From GCA-2733415 sp964608925 (lineage in GTDB: Bacteria > Bacteroidota > Bacteroidia > Flavobacteriales > Flavobacteriaceae), in NCBI GenBank assembly GCA_964608925.1, contig CAZSQD010000073.1:1-10298 (forward strand): DNA of 10,298 bases, read 5' to 3'. The notes below the pieces were generated by a model. That model saw only the letters and a list, made by a program, of their open reading frames with translations, was not told the DNA's origin and ran no database searches. The first letter of the stretch is position 1. The number at the start of each line of letters is the position of its first letter. Both the position numbers and the translations under genes were made by a program. Shown here one piece after another: positions 1 to 6,463 of this stretch.

Positions 1-34
1 AATGAATAAATTATTGTTTAACCCAAAAGTTGCA

Positions 35-69
35 TTTGTGACTTGAATCTTGCATGTTTTATATCTTTG
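35..69 (+). promoter_or_regulatory. Candidate Bacteroidetes-type promoter for a short RNA
   Basis: TATCTTTG at 62-69 is an exact match to the Bacteroidetes -7 consensus TAnnTTTG. A TTTG at 35-38 lies 23 nt upstream, at the long end of the spacing reported for the -33 element, and a TTG at 43-45 lies 16 nt upstream. Transcription would start near 75-77. No plus-strand gene follows before 3077 and a strong terminator stands at 118-152, so this promoter seems to serve a very short transcript. The assignment is by motif only. Confidence 0.55.
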
Positions 70-75
70 TACAGA

Positions 76-154
76 GCTTATAGTAATATAAGTTTTATTA
101 AGTAAGTTTTTTGGGGTAAAAAAGTCTTGTTATTATTTAACAAGACTTTTTTTT
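76..154 (+). ncRNA. Candidate small RNA of about 75-80 nt
   Basis: The stretch between the promoter at 62-69 and the terminator at 118-152 has no convincing reading frame, but it does have structure. CTTATA (77-82) pairs perfectly with TATAAG (87-92) around the loop GTAA, a GNRA-type tetraloop. A U-rich single-stranded linker with a GGGG (about 93-117) follows, and then the 15-bp terminator stem. A 5' hairpin, a linker and a terminator hairpin form a typical small-RNA layout. I do not recognise the family. It could instead be the remains of an attenuated leader whose gene has been lost. The end points are inferred from promoter and terminator positions. Confidence 0.4.
118..152 (+). terminator. 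Rho-independent terminator of the short transcript
   Basis: AAAAAAGTCTTGTTA (118-132) and TAACAAGACTTTTTT (138-152) form a perfect 15-bp stem with a 5-nt loop, and the T-run continues to 154. The A-run opposite the T-run means it could also stop transcripts arriving from the minus strand. It is the strongest terminator in the window by stem length. Confidence 0.8.
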
Positions 155-172
155 ATGCATAAACTGGAGCAT

Positions 173-207
173 AATAAAAGGAACTATTAATAATAGTCCC
201 TTTTATT
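173..207 (-). terminator. Terminator of valS
   Basis: The arms at 173-188 and 192-207 pair over 16 positions with one mismatch (A182 opposite C198) and a 3-nt loop. It begins about 30 nt past the valS stop codon. Read on the minus strand, the stem ends in a T-rich run. It lies back to back with the plus-strand terminator at 118-152, so the two transcription units are insulated from each other. Confidence 0.7.
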
Positions 208-236
208 TACTTAATCTTCTTATTTTGATTTTGCTA

Positions 237-2873
237 CTATTGTAAACCTTTTAAACTTTCTTGTATGGTTTCAATTTTAGCTAAAGCATCAGCTTCTTTT
301 TTACGTTCACTAGTAATTACTTGCGCTGGTGCATTGTTTACAAAACGTTCATTAGAAAGTTTCTTTTGTACTGATTTTAAGAAACCTTGTGTATAGTTTA
401 ACTCTTCTGTTAATTTTTCAATTTCCGCCTCTACATCAATTGCGCCTACCATAGGTATAAAGTATTCGTTTGAGTTTACTCTAAAACTCAACGCTCCTTC
501 TACTTTTTCGGTTACATAACTTAAATTACTCAAATTCCCCATTTTTGTAATAACACTATCAAAGCGAGTTGCTGATTTTTCATTGTTTACCACAAACAAT
601 TCAATAGTATCTTTAAAGGAAATATTTTTATCTTTTCTAATCGTTCTAATCCCAGATATCACGCCTGAAGCAATTTCAAAATCTTCCAAAATTGTTACAT
701 CTACTGTTTTTGTTTCTGGATTTTTTGAAACTATTAACGCTTCATCTTCCGTTCTATCTGCTATTTGATGCCAAATTTCTTCTGTTAAAAAAGGCATAAA
801 CGGGTGCAACACTTTCATATTGTTTTCAAATGCTACAATAATTGCATCAAAGGTAACTTTATCAATAGGTTGTTGATATCCTGGTTTTACCATTTCTAAT
901 AACCAGGAACAGAAATCGTCCCAAATTAATTTATAGGTAGTCATTAACGCATCTGACAAACGATATTTATCAAAATGATCATTCATTTCTGCTAAAGCAC
1001 TTTGAAATTTATTTTCATACCATTCCAAAGCAATTTTGCTTGATTGGGGTTGTGCTATAACATCACTAACTTCCCATCCACTTACCAAACGGTAAGCATT
1101 TACTATTTTATTACTAAAGGCTTTCCCTTGTTGTAATTTACTTTCGTCAAACAACAAGTCAGTACCTGCTCCTGAACTCAATAACATCATTCCTGCACGT
1201 ACGGCATCCGCACTATAATCTTCTATTAATTTTAAAGCATCAGGTGAATTACCTAATGATTTTGACATTTTACGTCCTTGTTGATCACGTACAATACCTG
1301 TAAAATATACATTTTCAAAAGGTTTTTCATTTTTAAATTCATACCCAGCAAAAATCATACGTGCTACCCAGAAAAAGATAATATCTGGACCCGTTACTAA
1401 ATCATTTGTAGGATAGTAATATTTAAAATCTTCATTATCAGGATTTCTAATTCCATCAAAAACTGATATTGGCCATAACCAAGAAGAAAACCAAGTATCC
1501 AATACATCACTATCTTGACGTAAATTAGATGCTGATAGCGAATTATCAACTGTTTTTTCTTGTGCTAACTTCAATGCTTCTTCTTTTGTAGCTGCTACTA
1601 CAAAGTCAGTTTTTGCATCACCATAATAATATGCTGGTATTTGTTGTCCCCACCATAATTGGCGTGACACGTTCCAATCTCTAATATTTTCTAACCAATG
1701 ACGGTAAGTATTTTCTATTTTTTTAGGGTATAATTTAATTTCACCATCCTTTAAAACGGCATCCAAAGCAGGTTTTACCATTTCGTCCATTTTCAAGAAC
1801 CATTGATCTGATAAACGGGGTTCTATAACGGCTTTTGTTCGTTCGGAAACGCCTACTTTATTTAAATGATTTTCTACTTTTGGTAAACAACCTAATGCTT
1901 TTAATTCTACTGCAATTTCATCACGTACTACAAAACGATCTTTCCCTTCATAATGCATCCCAAAGCTATTCATGGTCGCATCTTCATTAAAAATGTCAAT
2001 TACTTCTAAGTTGTGCTTATCTCCTAATGCTTTATCATTCATGTCATGTGCAGGCGTAACTTTTAAACATCCTGTACCAAACTCTAAATCAACATATTCA
2101 TCTTCAATAATAGGAATAACACGGTTGCAAATAGGTACAATTGCTTTTTTACCTTTTAAATGTGTAAAACGAGGATCATTAGGGTTTATACATATTGCGG
2201 TATCTCCTAAAATAGTTTCTGGTCTTGTAGTTGCTACGGTTAACGTATCCTCAGAGCCTTCAATTTTATAGCTAATATAATATAGTTTGCCATTTTGTTC
2301 AACATGCTCTACTTCTTCATCTGAAAGGGTTGTTTTTGCTTCTGGATCCCAGTTTACCATACGGTAACCTCTATAAATTAATCCTTTATTATGCAAATCA
2401 ACAAAGGTTTTAATTACAGCTTCGGACATATCATCATCTAACGTAAACTTAGTACGTTCCCAATCACAACTACATCCTAATTTTTTTAATTGTTCTAAAA
2501 TTACACCTCCGTATTCGTTAGTCCAATCCCAAGCATGTTTTAAAAATTCATCTCGAGACAAATCATTTTTATCAATACCTTGTTCTTTTAAACGTGCTAC
2601 AACTTTAGCTTCAGTAGCAATTGAGGCATGATCCGTACCTGGTACCCAACACGCATTTTTACCTTGTAAACGCGCTCTACGTATTAATACATCTTGTATG
2701 GTATTATTTAACATATGCCCCATGTGCAAAATTCCTGTTACATTTGGTGGCGGAATTACAATGGTATACGGCTCTCTTTCATCTGGAGTGGAATGAAAAT
2801 AATTATTTTTCATCCAGTAGCTATACCACTTATCCTCTACTTCTTGTGCGTTATATGTTGTTGATTTGCTCAT
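237..2873 (-). CDS. valS: Valyl-tRNA synthetase (valine--tRNA ligase)
   Basis: This cytoplasmic class I aminoacyl-tRNA synthetase charges tRNA-Val with valine using ATP. At 878 aa it is a normal bacterial length. The HIGH-type signature is HMGH at residues 50-53, after PPPNVTG; KMSKS lies at 535-539. The editing (CP1) domain occupies about 200-350, with TTRPET near 215-220 and GTGCLKVTPAHD at 266-277; it hydrolyses mischarged threonyl-tRNA. RQLWWGQQIPA (404-414) and the DTWFSS block (459-464) belong to the catalytic core. The anticodon-binding helical domain spans about 620-770. The C-terminal tRNA-binding coiled coil covers about 811-878 and holds the typical KLSNERFVNNAPAQVI (838-853). The ATG start is well supported, since it gives the usual N-terminus running straight into the class I fold. 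The gene is transcribed alone, divergent from the DUF1573 gene. Confidence 0.98.
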   Translation of the reverse strand: MSKSTTYNAQEVEDKWYSYWMKNNYFHSTPDEREPYTIVIPPPNVTGILHMGHMLNNTIQDVLIRRARLQGKNACWVPGTDHASIATEAKVVARLKEQGIDKNDLSRDEFLKHAWDWTNEYGGVILEQLKKLGCSCDWERTKFTLDDDMSEAVIKTFVDLHNKGLIYRGYRMVNWDPEAKTTLSDEEVEHVEQNGKLYYISYKIEGSEDTLTVATTRPETILGDTAICINPNDPRFTHLKGKKAIVPICNRVIPIIEDEYVDLEFGTGCLKVTPAHDMNDKALGDKHNLEVIDIFNEDATMNSFGMHYEGKDRFVVRDEIAVELKALGCLPKVENHLNKVGVSERTKAVIEPRLSDQWFLKMDEMVKPALDAVLKDGEIKLYPKKIENTYRHWLENIRDWNVSRQLWWGQQIPAYYYGDAKTDFVVAATKEEALKLAQEKTVDNSLSASNLRQDSDVLDTWFSSWLWPISVFDGIRNPDNEDFKYYYPTNDLVTGPDIIFFWVARMIFAGYEFKNEKPFENVYFTGIVRDQQGRKMSKSLGNSPDALKLIEDYSADAVRAGMMLLSSGAGTDLLFDESKLQQGKAFSNKIVNAYRLVSGWEVSDVIAQPQSSKIALEWYENKFQSALAEMNDHFDKYRLSDALMTTYKLIWDDFCSWLLEMVKPGYQQPIDKVTFDAIIVAFENNMKVLHPFMPFLTEEIWHQIADRTEDEALIVSKNPETKTVDVTILEDFEIASGVISGIRTIRKDKNISFKDTIELFVVNNEKSATRFDSVITKMGNLSNLSYVTEKVEGALSFRVNSNEYFIPMVGAIDVEAEIEKLTEELNYTQGFLKSVQKKLSNERFVNNAPAQVITSERKKEADALAKIETIQESLKGLQ

Positions 2874-2902
2874 TTTTGGTCTGATATTTGTATAATAATT
2901 GA

Positions 2903-2910
2903 CAAAAGTA
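2903..2910 (-). promoter_or_regulatory. Candidate -7 box for valS
   Basis: On the minus strand this reads TACTTTTG, an exact match to TAnnTTTG. It lies 29 bp before the valS ATG, giving a leader of about 20 nt. No clear TTG is visible at the expected -33 position, so the assignment rests on the -7 box and its placement. Confidence 0.45.
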
Positions 2911-2950
2911 AGGATTCCCTAATGATATAAAAATTGTTTTTACTTTTTTT

Positions 2951-2971
2951 AATCGTGGGGCGATAGCCCAA
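2951..2971 (-). repeat. Short GC-rich intergenic repeat, copy 1
   Basis: Read on the minus strand this is TTGGGCTATCGCCCC followed by ACGATT and an A-run. It matches the copies at 5176-5196 and 7832-7852, differing from the first of these at one position of 21 (A instead of G). It points toward valS, as the other copies point toward their downstream genes, but here it is 77 nt from the start codon and upstream of the putative promoter. Two mutually exclusive hairpins are possible: GGGC-TATC-GCCC, or a stem pairing ATCG with CGAT. It stands out sharply in AT-rich DNA. Confidence 0.75.
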
Positions 2972-3000
2972 AAGGGTTATTCCTAAGTGCTTGGTGTAGC

Positions 3001-3026
3001 GGTAATTTATTCTGAATATATTTACC
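3001..3026. promoter_or_regulatory. Imperfect 26-bp palindrome between valS and the DUF1573 gene
   Basis: GGTAA (3001-3005) and TTACC (3022-3026) bracket a perfect inner palindrome, TATTC-T-GAATA (about 3008-3018). Its shape would suit an operator bound by a dimeric regulator. It lies 22 bp before the putative -7 box of the DUF1573 gene, in the -33 neighbourhood. In such AT-rich DNA it could be chance. No regulator is encoded nearby. Confidence 0.25.
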
Positions 3027-3047
3027 TTAAAACAGCTCTTTTTTTAC

Positions 3048-3055
3048 TATATTTG
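3048..3055 (+). promoter_or_regulatory. Candidate -7 box for the DUF1573 gene
   Basis: TATATTTG is an exact TAnnTTTG match 21 bp before the ATG at 3077, predicting a leader of only about 15 nt. The -33 region has no clean TTG. The remaining gap between the two divergent genes holds the short repeat at 2951-2971 and the palindrome at 3001-3026. Confidence 0.5.
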
Positions 3056-3076
3056 AAAACATAAAATTCTCCAAAA

Positions 3077-3502
3077 ATGAAAAAATCACTTACTTTAATT
3101 TGCTTTATACTACTTAGTTTAAGTGGTTTTGCTCAAAAAGGTGCTAAAATAGAGTTTAAACGCACCACTGTTGATTATGGTAAAATTGAATATGGTAGTG
3201 ACGGCGTACGTGTTTTTGTGTTTACAAATACAGGAGATGCTCCTTTGGTAATTACCAACGTAAAATCTACTTGTGGGTGTACTGTACCTACTAAACCCGA
3301 AGGCGCTATTGCTCCTGGAGAAAAAGGGGTTATTAGTGTTAAATATGATACCAAACGCCCTGGTTTTATACGTAAAACTATAACTGTGACATCAAACGCT
3401 ACCAATGCTAAAAACGGCATCTATTACCTAAAAATTAAAGGGAGTATAAAAGCCCCTAAAGGGTATACATATAAAGACTTTAAGAAACAAAACAAGCAGT
3501 AA
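3077..3502 (+). CDS. Exported DUF1573 domain protein
   Basis: This 141-aa protein has a clear Sec signal peptide (MKKS, then a hydrophobic core at about residues 5-16, with likely cleavage after SGFA at 19). The mature part is a single DUF1573 domain, about residues 25-125. The diagnostic features are visible: a DYGKI-like start (33-37), FTNTGDAPLVI (49-59), STCGCT (64-69), APGEKGVISVKYDT (79-92) and a late TITVTSN strand (101-107). The fold is predicted to be an immunoglobulin-like beta sandwich, and such proteins are very common in the Bacteroidetes periplasm. The biochemical role is unknown, and the paired cysteines of CGC might be redox-active or form a disulfide. The lysine-rich tail (residues 126-141) is low in complexity. 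The ATG start is fixed by the signal peptide. The gene is convergent with the next one, with only 7 bp between the stops and no obvious terminator. Confidence 0.92.
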   Translation: MKKSLTLICFILLSLSGFAQKGAKIEFKRTTVDYGKIEYGSDGVRVFVFTNTGDAPLVITNVKSTCGCTVPTKPEGAIAPGEKGVISVKYDTKRPGFIRKTITVTSNATNAKNGIYYLKIKGSIKAPKGYTYKDFKKQNKQ

Positions 3503-3509
3503 TTATAAC

Positions 3510-4808
3510 TCATTTTTTTACCAAAGGTGATTTTAAATACAACTCTTTATCAAGTACTAATGTACCACGTTGTACGGTGATTTTTAGTTTTTTTTGCTCT
3601 TCATTATAAAACAAAGCATTAATTGTTTTCAAATTGTAATGATATGCTTTCTTACCGTTTACAGCAATAATAACATCTTCTTTTTGTAGTCCTATTTTAT
3701 CGGCAGGAGAATTTTTACGTACATGATCTATTATAAATTCTGGGGTTAATAAATAGGTTAAATCTACAAAAGAAATAATATTTTTACTTTCCAATTCTTT
3801 TAATAGTGGATTGTTTTTGTTTCGCTCAACAGCATCACCGTCTTGCCTTAATGAAATACCTGCTCTATTATAATAAAATGAATCGTTAGCCCATTGGTTG
3901 GTTTTTATAAACATTTTTTTATTTGAATAGTCTAATACTACCGTAAATCGTTTTAAAATTTCACCACCTACAATTCCATATCTATAGGTTTTATTTTTTA
4001 GCTCAAGCGGCAATGTTTCTTGGTTTGGATATGCAACTTTTACGTCTTTAAATTCACTATTTTTTAATTTAAATTGTTTTATTTTACTTCGTTTCCCTTC
4101 TATTCTTCCGGAAAGTGTAAACCCTAAAGAATCTTCATAAAACCCATATTCTTCACAATTGTTATCATCAAACAACCATAAACTATCACTCATACCCGTA
4201 TCTAACAATAAATGAGTCGTTTTATTATTAATATTTGCATCTATATATGGTTTTCCTTTTTTTAAAACTAATGGCAGTTGTTGATAGCGTTTCCATTTTT
4301 TTTTAAATGTATTTTTGGGAAATATTTTTAACGTTTGCCGTACATAAGAAACTGATACTACAAAATTCTTAAAAAAATGATACCCCAATATTCCATGAAT
4401 TTCAGTACCTAAATATGCCGATAAATTTTCAGTTTGATTAAAAGCAACATATACTACTTGATCTATGCTTTTTAAATTACCAATATTGAGTGTATTTTCT
4501 TCGGATTTTATACAAGATAACGATTCATTATTTACTCCTTTTACTTTTATAATACTCGCTTTATTTAATTGTAATGAGTCCACTTTAGCTACATTAAAAA
4601 TAATGGTTTCCCTTACGCCTGTATCTAATAAAAAAAAGAGTTTTTTCCCGTTTAATTTTACAGGTACAACAATTAAATTATTAACCAATTCAAATTTAAT
4701 TTTATCATGATTTTTATCCGAAGAAAAAGTAAAATTAGATTGCGAATAGCTGCTTTTAAACAACACGCAACACACCATAATTAGTATATAGGAAAGTTTC
4801 TTTTTCAA
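3510..4808 (-). CDS. Exported retropepsin-like aspartyl protease with PDZ domain
   Basis: This 432-aa protein starts with a signal peptide (MKKK plus a hydrophobic stretch to about residue 17, with likely cleavage after SYS, 20-22). Two aspartyl-protease-like halves follow. The first has LLDTG at 60-64 and GILG at 139-142; the second has LLLDTG at 200-205 and GIVGG at 278-282. Each DTG supplies one catalytic Asp (D62, D203), so a single chain could build the two-Asp site that retropepsins make by dimerisation. A PDZ domain spans about 345-415, with KNSPADKIGLQKEDVIIAVNG at 365-385. It probably acts in the periplasm or on the cell surface; the substrate is unknown. The start chosen is TTG at 4808: an in-frame stop lies 18 nt upstream with no ATG between, and the first internal ATG (residue 11) would remove the charged n-region of the signal peptide. 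A MITE-like element ends 15 bp upstream. Confidence 0.85.
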   Translation of the reverse strand: MKKKLSYILIMVCCVLFKSSYSQSNFTFSSDKNHDKIKFELVNNLIVVPVKLNGKKLFFLLDTGVRETIIFNVAKVDSLQLNKASIIKVKGVNNESLSCIKSEENTLNIGNLKSIDQVVYVAFNQTENLSAYLGTEIHGILGYHFFKNFVVSVSYVRQTLKIFPKNTFKKKWKRYQQLPLVLKKGKPYIDANINNKTTHLLLDTGMSDSLWLFDDNNCEEYGFYEDSLGFTLSGRIEGKRSKIKQFKLKNSEFKDVKVAYPNQETLPLELKNKTYRYGIVGGEILKRFTVVLDYSNKKMFIKTNQWANDSFYYNRAGISLRQDGDAVERNKNNPLLKELESKNIISFVDLTYLLTPEFIIDHVRKNSPADKIGLQKEDVIIAVNGKKAYHYNLKTINALFYNEEQKKLKITVQRGTLVLDKELYLKSPLVKK

Positions 4809-4823
4809 TTTATTAGGTATTTA

Positions 4824-4985
4824 TACCAATTTAATTTTTTTAATATCGTACAAATGAATTGAAATTATTTTTATTATATTAAGGAAAAATATTTAAACAT
4901 AGCCTTTGCTATGGCTCAATATTTTAACGAAAATTAGGATGAAAATTAAACGATTTCATTGCGACATTAGAATGTTAAATTGGTA
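4824..4985. mobile_element. MITE-like full-length palindromic element (about 162 bp)
   Basis: The outer ends are perfect inverted repeats: ATACCAATTTAA (4823-4834) and TTAAATTGGTAT (4975-4986). Taken as TACC...GGTA, the element is flanked by TTA on both sides (4821-4823 and 4986-4988), a possible 3-bp target duplication. The symmetry continues inside. AATATCG (4842-4848) matches its partner at 4962-4968 with one change, the sequences flanking the centre match at about 15 of 18 positions, and the exact centre is a hairpin, CATAGC-CTTT-GCTATG (4898-4913). It encodes no protein. From memory, similar foldback elements with a central ATAGC...GCTAT occur in other Flavobacteriaceae; I could not check this. 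It occupies the promoter region of the protease-like gene. Confidence 0.65.
4851..4858 (-). promoter_or_regulatory. Possible -7 box for the protease gene, inside the MITE-like element
   Basis: On the minus strand this reads TTCATTTG, one change from TAnnTTTG, 42 bp before the TTG start at 4808. No -33 TTG is visible. If it is real, the inserted element supplies the promoter of the gene. Support is weak. Confidence 0.2.
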
Positions 4986-5077
4986 TTACTTCTAAAAATA
5001 ATCAATATTGTTTAAAAATCAGTTCATTTAACAAAATTTAACACGCAAAAAATCAGGATTAAAAAGGAATAATTATG

Positions 5078-5085
5078 TAATTTTG
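5078..5085 (+). promoter_or_regulatory. Candidate -7 box for the aminotransferase-murB unit
   Basis: TAATTTTG is an exact TAnnTTTG match. Transcription would start near 5091, leaving a leader of nearly 120 nt that contains the GC-rich repeat at 5176-5196. No clean -33 TTG is visible. The rest of 4987-5209 is AT-rich, with no reading frame and no other structure I can support. Confidence 0.45.
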
Positions 5086-5175
5086 TACACAGAAAATGTC
5101 ATTAAAGTAGCGCCATCTATAAAATTATTTTCAATATATTAAAATTAGATGTAGATCATTATATAATTAAACTCA

Positions 5176-5196
5176 TTGGGCTATCGCCCCGCGATT
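5176..5196 (+). repeat. Short GC-rich intergenic repeat, copy 2
   Basis: The sequence is TTGGGCTATCGCCCC followed by GCGATT. It ends 13 nt before the aminotransferase ATG, so it lies in the leader at the edge of the ribosome footprint. It can fold as ATCGC-CCC-GCGAT, or alternatively as GGGC-TATC-GCCC. The upstream flank (AATTAAACTCATT, 5165-5177) also matches copy 3 at 11 of 13 positions, so the shared unit is about 32 bp. An A-rich spacer without a Shine-Dalgarno sequence follows. Confidence 0.8.
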
Positions 5197-5209
5197 AAAA
5201 ATAAACACA

Positions 5210-6400
5210 ATGCCACAAATTTCAAAAAAAGGAATAGCAATGCCACAATCACCAATACGCAAATTGGTACCCTTTGCAGAAGATGCAAAAAAAAGAGGCA
5301 CAAAAGTATATCATTTAAATATTGGGCAACCCGATATTAAAACTCCACAAGTAGCTTTAGATGCTGTTAAAAACAACACCTTAACTACGGTTGCATATTC
5401 TCGATCAGAAGGTTCTGAGGAGTACCGCACAAAAATTGCACACTATTATAAACAACATGATGTAACTGTAAATTGCCATGATATTATTGTAACCACAGGT
5501 GGCAGTGAAGCGCTATTATTTACCTTTGGTAGTATTATGGATGTGGATGATGAAGTTATTATTCCGGAACCCTTTTATGCCAATTACAACGGTTTTTCAA
5601 CCGCTTCTGGAGTAAAGGTTGTTCCTGTAATGTCAAGCATTGATGATGGTTTTGCTTTACCTGCAATTGAAGAGTTTGAAAAATTAATTACTCCAAAAAC
5701 AAAAGCTATTTTAATTTGTAACCCAGGTAATCCAACAGGTTATTTGTATAGTAAAGAAGAAATTAAAAAGTTAGCGGAAATTGTAAAAAAGCACGATTTG
5801 TTTTTAATTGCTGATGAAGTATACCGTGAGTTTACCTATGATGGCGCTAAACATTATTCGGTTTTAGCGGAAAGTGGTTTGGATGAACACGCTATTATTA
5901 TTGATTCGGTTTCCAAACGATACAGTATGTGTGGCGCACGTATTGGTTGTATTGTTTCAAAAAATAAAGATTTTATTGCTACAGCTCTAAAATTTGCTCA
6001 AGCGCGTTTGAGCCCACCAACATACGCACAAATTGCAAGTGAAGCGGCTTTAGATACACCACAAAGTTATTTTGATGAAGTTATTGAAGAATATGTAGGG
6101 CGTAGAGATATTTTAATTGCTGAATTAAAAAAGGTTGACCAAGTAAAAGTAGCCACTCCAAAAGGGGCTTTTTATTGTATTGTTGAGCTTCCTGTAAAAA
6201 GTGCGGATGCTTTTGCACAATGGTTATTAGAAGATTTTAATTTAAACGGTGAAACCATTATGGTTGCTCCTGCTGCTGGATTTTATTCTACTCCTGGTGT
6301 TGGATTAAATCAAATACGTATTGCTTATGTATTAAACAAAGAAAGCTTAATCAAATCAGTTGAAATATTAAAAGAAGCATTACAGGTTTATAATAATTAA
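5210..6400 (+). CDS. PLP-dependent aminotransferase, class I/II (aspartate aminotransferase fold)
   Basis: This 396-aa fold-type I transaminase is cytosolic. Visible motifs are YHLNIGQPDI (34-43), TTGGSEAL (95-102, phosphate loop), NPGNPTG (171-177), ADEVYREF (201-208, with D202 facing the pyridine nitrogen of PLP and Y205), SVSKRYSMCGARIG (233-246, with K236 the Schiff-base lysine and R244 contacting the cofactor phosphate), and NQIRIAY (367-373, where R370 should bind the substrate alpha-carboxylate). Amino-acid specificity cannot be read from the sequence; aspartate, aromatic or branched-chain substrates are all possible for this subgroup. The ATG at 5210 gives the N-terminus typical of flavobacterial homologues (MPxIS, then a second MPxSPIRKL). 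murB starts 63 bp downstream on the same strand with no visible terminator, so co-transcription is likely. Confidence 0.93.
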   Translation: MPQISKKGIAMPQSPIRKLVPFAEDAKKRGTKVYHLNIGQPDIKTPQVALDAVKNNTLTTVAYSRSEGSEEYRTKIAHYYKQHDVTVNCHDIIVTTGGSEALLFTFGSIMDVDDEVIIPEPFYANYNGFSTASGVKVVPVMSSIDDGFALPAIEEFEKLITPKTKAILICNPGNPTGYLYSKEEIKKLAEIVKKHDLFLIADEVYREFTYDGAKHYSVLAESGLDEHAIIIDSVSKRYSMCGARIGCIVSKNKDFIATALKFAQARLSPPTYAQIASEAALDTPQSYFDEVIEEYVGRRDILIAELKKVDQVKVATPKGAFYCIVELPVKSADAFAQWLLEDFNLNGETIMVAPAAGFYSTPGVGLNQIRIAYVLNKESLIKSVEILKEALQVYNN

Positions 6401-6421
6401 AAAAACGCGAATTAGATTTCA

Positions 6422-6439
6422 ACCCAATAGCTATTGGGT
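6422..6439. repeat. Perfect 18-bp palindrome upstream of murB
   Basis: ACCCAATAGCTATTGGGT is perfectly self-complementary. GATT (6415-6418) and AATC near 6446-6449 may extend the symmetry loosely. From memory, the closely related palindrome CCCGATAGCTATCGGG is a frequent intergenic repeat in Flavobacteriaceae, and this looks like a variant. It lies between the aminotransferase stop and the murB ATG. It could act as an mRNA-stabilising or processing hairpin, or be a scattered REP-like repeat. No T-run follows, so it is not a classical terminator. Confidence 0.65.
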
Positions 6440-6463
6440 GCGCTCAATCAGACAACTAAAACT

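Noticed and set aside
155..190. A tiny ATG frame (11 codons) after the terminator at 118-152
   Set aside because: It lies within and between two terminator hairpins, has no ribosome site, and its composition is not protein-like.
1972..2271. Plus-strand open frame opposite valS
   Set aside because: It lies entirely within valS, which has full motif support. It has no promoter and is an antisense shadow.
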